64,000 nt of DNA from Mesobaculum littorinae (GTDB taxonomy: Bacteria > Pseudomonadota > Alphaproteobacteria > Rhodobacterales > Rhodobacteraceae). The notes under the pieces were generated by a model. It was given only the letters and a program-made list of their open reading frames with translations. It was not told where the DNA came from and ran no database searches. Position numbers and translations under genes: made by a program. The stretch is taken from the NCBI RefSeq assembly GCF_004011175.1, contig NZ_RQXX01000001.1:558001-622000 (forward strand), given 5' to 3'. Positions 61,498 to 64,000 of the stretch are shown in pieces (position 1 is the first letter of the stretch; each line of letters opens with the position of its first letter).

Positions 61498-64000
61498 ATG
61501 CCCAGCCTCAACGATATCCGCAGCACCTTCCTGAACTACTATGCTGCGAATGGACACCGCATCGTGCCGAGCTCGCCGCTCGTGCCGCGCAACGACCCAT
61601 CGCTGATGTTCACTGCGGCCGGGATGGTCCAGTTCAAGAACCTTTTCACGGGCGTCGAGACACGGGATTACTCGCGCGCGACGACCGCCCAGAAATGCGT
61701 GCGCGCTGGCGGCAAGCACAACGATCTGGATAATGTCGGATATACGGCCCGGCATCACACCTTCTTTGAAATGCTGGGCAATTTCAGCTTTGGCGACTAC
61801 TTCAAGGACGAGGCGATCCCCTTTGCCTGGGACCTGATCACCAAGGAGTTCGGCATCGACCCGAGCCGTCTGTTGGTGACCATTTACCACGATGATGACG
61901 AAGCCGCGCGGATCTGGAAGAAGCACGCGGGCCTGAGCGACGACCGCATCATCCGCATCGCGACCGACGACAATTTCTGGTCCATGGGCGCGACCGGCCC
62001 CTGCGGCCCCTGCACCGAGATTTTCTACGATCATGGCGACCACATTCCCGGCGGCCCTCCGGGCAGCCCGGACGAGGATGGCGACCGGTTCATCGAGATC
62101 TGGAACCTCGTCTTCATGCAGTTCGAGCAGTTCGAGGACGGCAGCCGCACGGCGCTGCCCAACCCCTCGATCGATACTGGCATGGGACTTGAGCGTATCG
62201 GCGCCTTGCTGCAGGGCAAGCATGACAACTACGACACCGACCTGTTCCGCGCGTTGATCGAGGCGTCGGCCCATGCGACCAATACCGATCCGGACGGCAC
62301 GGGCAAGACGCATCACCGGGTCATCGCAGATCACCTGCGCTCGACCTCGTTCCTCATCGCCGACGGTGTGATGCCGTCGAACGAGGGGCGCGGCTACGTG
62401 CTGCGCCGGATCATGCGCCGCGCCATGCGCCACGCCCACCTGCTGGGCGCGCAGGATCCGCTGATGCATCGTCTGGTGCCCGAACTGGTACACCAGATGG
62501 GGCAGGCCTATCCCGAACTGGGCGAGGCGCGCCCGCTGATCGAAGAGACCTTGAAGCTTGAGGAGACGCGGTTCCTGCAGACCCTGGACCGGGGCCTGCG
62601 CCTGCTGGATGACGAACTTGACCGTCTGCCCGAGGGCGGCGCGCTACCGGGCGAAGTGGCGTTCAAGCTTTATGACACCTTCGGCTTCCCGCTCGACCTG
62701 ACGCAGGACGCGCTGCGCGAACGCGGTCGCGAGGTGCAGATCGCGGGCTTCAACGCGGCGATGGACGAACAGAAGGCCAAGGCGCGCGCCGCCTGGGCCG
62801 GTTCGGGCGATACGGCCGATGCCGCGATCTGGTACGATCTGGCCGACCGCGAGGGCTCGACCGAGTTCCTGGGCTACGAGACGGAAACCGCAGAGGGCCA
62901 GATCCGGGCGCTGGTGCGGGACGGCGCCGAGGTGAAGGAAGCCGTGGCCGGAGAGCAGGTCATGATCGTTCTGAATCAGACCCCGTTCTATGCCGAGGCC
63001 GGGGGTCAGGTGGGCGATACCGGCACGCTGCGCACGCCCGAGGGGCGGGCGCAGATCACCGACACGCGCAAGGTCGCCAATGTCTGGATCCATGTGGCCG
63101 AGGTCGAAGAGGGCCGGATCGCACCGGGGCAGGGCGCCGAGCTGGCCGTGGACCATGTGCGCCGCGGGGCGATCCGGGCCAACCACTCGGCCACGCACCT
63201 GCTGCACGAGGCGCTGCGCGAGGCCCTGGGCGCCCATGTGGCGCAACGCGGCTCGCTCAACGCCCCCGACCGGTTGCGCTTCGACTTTTCCCACGCCAAG
63301 GCGCTGACGACCGAAGAGCTGGCCCGGGTCGAGGCCGAGGTCAACGATTACATCCGGCAGAACACGTCGGTCGAAACCCGCATCATGGCCCCCGACGACG
63401 CACGCGGGCTGGGCGCACAGGCGCTCTTCGGCGAAAAGTACGGCGACGAGGTCCGCGTGGTGTCGATGGGCCGCGCCCCGACCGGCAAGGGCGCGGACGG
63501 CCAGACCTATTCGATCGAGCTTTGCGGCGGTACACATGTCCGCCAGACCGGCGATATCGGGATCTTCACCCTTCTGGGCGACAGCGCCTCGTCCTCCGGC
63601 GTGCGCCGGATCGAGGCGCTGACCGGCGCTGCCGCCTATCGGCATCTGAGCGACCAGTCGCGGCGGATGGATGAGCTGGCCGGAACGCTCAAGGCACAAC
63701 CGGAGGAGGTGGGAGCCCGCGTCAAGGCGCTGATGGACGAACGCAAGGCCCTGCAGGCTGAGGTTGCGCGGTTGCGGCGTGACGCGGCGATGGGCGGGAC
63801 CACGGGCGATGGCCCGTCGGTGCGCGAGGTTGGTGGCATCTCCTTTGTCGGGCAGTTGTTGACCGGTGTCAGCGGCCGCGATCTGCCCGCCCTGATCGAT
63901 GCCCAGAAGGACCGCCTTGGCTCGGGCGTGGTGCTGTTCATTGCCGAGGCCGGCGGCAAGGCCGCGGTGGCGGCCGGCGTGACCTCGGACCTCACGGGTA
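61498..64000 (+). CDS. alaS: Alanyl-tRNA synthetase, 3' end cut by window
   Basis: Charges tRNA-Ala with alanine in the cytoplasm and hydrolyses mischarged tRNA. About 834 codons are inside the window; the usual length is near 880, so roughly 45-50 residues are missing. The start [52 protein letters not shown] is the classic class II opening. The editing domain is present, with [14 protein letters not shown] and the zinc-site [15 protein letters not shown]-terminal oligomerisation (C-Ala) domain begins but is cut. AAGGA lies about 13 bases before the ATG. recA-alaS adjacency is frequent in alphaproteobacteria. Confidence 0.97.
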   Translation, partial: MPSLNDIRSTFLNYYAANGHRIVPSSPLVPRNDPSLMFTAAGMVQFKNLFTGVETRDYSRATTAQKCVRAGGKHNDLDNVGYTARHHTFFEMLGNFSFGDYFKDEAIPFAWDLITKEFGIDPSRLLVTIYHDDDEAARIWKKHAGLSDDRIIRIATDDNFWSMGATGPCGPCTEIFYDHGDHIPGGPPGSPDEDGDRFIEIWNLVFMQFEQFEDGSRTALPNPSIDTGMGLERIGALLQGKHDNYDTDLFRALIEASAHATNTDPDGTGKTHHRVIADHLRSTSFLIADGVMPSNEGRGYVLRRIMRRAMRHAHLLGAQDPLMHRLVPELVHQMGQAYPELGEARPLIEETLKLEETRFLQTLDRGLRLLDDELDRLPEGGALPGEVAFKLYDTFGFPLDLTQDALRERGREVQIAGFNAAMDEQKAKARAAWAGSGDTADAAIWYDLADREGSTEFLGYETETAEGQIRALVRDGAEVKEAVAGEQVMIVLNQTPFYAEAGGQVGDTGTLRTPEGRAQITDTRKVANVWIHVAEVEEGRIAPGQGAELAVDHVRRGAIRANHSATHLLHEALREALGAHVAQRGSLNAPDRLRFDFSHAKALTTEELARVEAEVNDYIRQNTSVETRIMAPDDARGLGAQALFGEKYGDEVRVVSMGRAPTGKGADGQTYSIELCGGTHVRQTGDIGIFTLLGDSASSSGVRRIEALTGAAAYRHLSDQSRRMDELAGTLKAQPEEVGARVKALMDERKALQAEVARLRRDAAMGGTTGDGPSVREVGGISFVGQLLTGVSGRDLPALIDAQKDRLGSGVVLFIAEAGGKAAVAAGVTSDLTG

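Overview
This window is one stretch of a high-GC, gene-dense bacterial chromosome. The gene content points to an alphaproteobacterium, most likely a marine-type member of the Rhodobacteraceae (roseobacter group). The pointers are an RpoH of the alphaproteobacterial type, a CckA histidine kinase beside recA and alaS, a GAAC-N7-GAAC SOS box of the alphaproteobacterial kind before recA, a TRAP transporter, and an aglEFGAK alpha-glucoside system of the rhizobial/roseobacter type. No species name can be read from the sequence. I saw no tRNA, rRNA, CRISPR array, insertion sequence, integrase or phage gene, so the region looks like resident chromosome.

Layout. Positions 1-3.1 kb (+) carry the end of rluD, then rpoH and a Gfo/Idh/MocA oxidoreductase. 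3.1-9.1 kb (-) carries an MBL-fold exonuclease, an ATP-dependent DNA ligase, a membrane-anchored EEP phosphoesterase overlapping the ligase by 4 bases, an oligoendopeptidase F and a small membrane protein. 9.3-12.5 kb (+) is a compact ATP-grasp / alpha-E / transglutaminase operon. 12.6-19.8 kb (-) holds a membrane fusion protein, an RND permease, a membrane-anchored coiled-coil protein with an acidic linker, and a LysR regulator. 20.1-24.9 kb (+) carries a small conserved-looking protein, a complete DctPQM TRAP transporter, a tautomerase-like isomerase and a ureidoglycolate lyase family protein. 25.1-29.9 kb (-) holds an unknown membrane protein, a PQQ-dependent glucose-dehydrogenase-like protein, its separately encoded membrane domain, and a TauE/SafE permease.

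30.3-54.9 kb is a large alpha-glucan and glucoside metabolism island: glgP, glgB, glgC, glgA, glgX, malQ and pgm on the plus strand. A divergent GH13-like hydrolase (candidate glucosylglycerol hydrolase) follows, then glk and a GH1 beta-glucosidase on the minus strand, then aglE-aglF-aglG-aglA-aglK on the plus strand. Together these genes could import alpha- and beta-glucosides, hydrolyse them to glucose, phosphorylate the glucose, interconvert Glc6P and Glc1P, and store or mobilise it as glycogen. Four consecutive genes (glgC, glgA, glgX, malQ) are joined by ATGA overlaps. No LacI-type regulator gene lies in the island, but a perfect 18-bp palindrome sits in the bgl/aglE divergent promoter region.

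55.0-64.0 kb (+) is housekeeping: guaB overlapping an RsmB-family RNA methyltransferase, cckA, recA (with its SOS box) and alaS, which runs off the window end. The most unusual items are the two-gene glucose dehydrogenase with its very long five-residue-repeat acidic linker, the ligase-coupled membrane EEP protein, the RND/coiled-coil/LysR unit, and the ATP-grasp/alpha-E/transglutaminase operon. All functional assignments come from reading the sequence and from memory of families; no database search was run.
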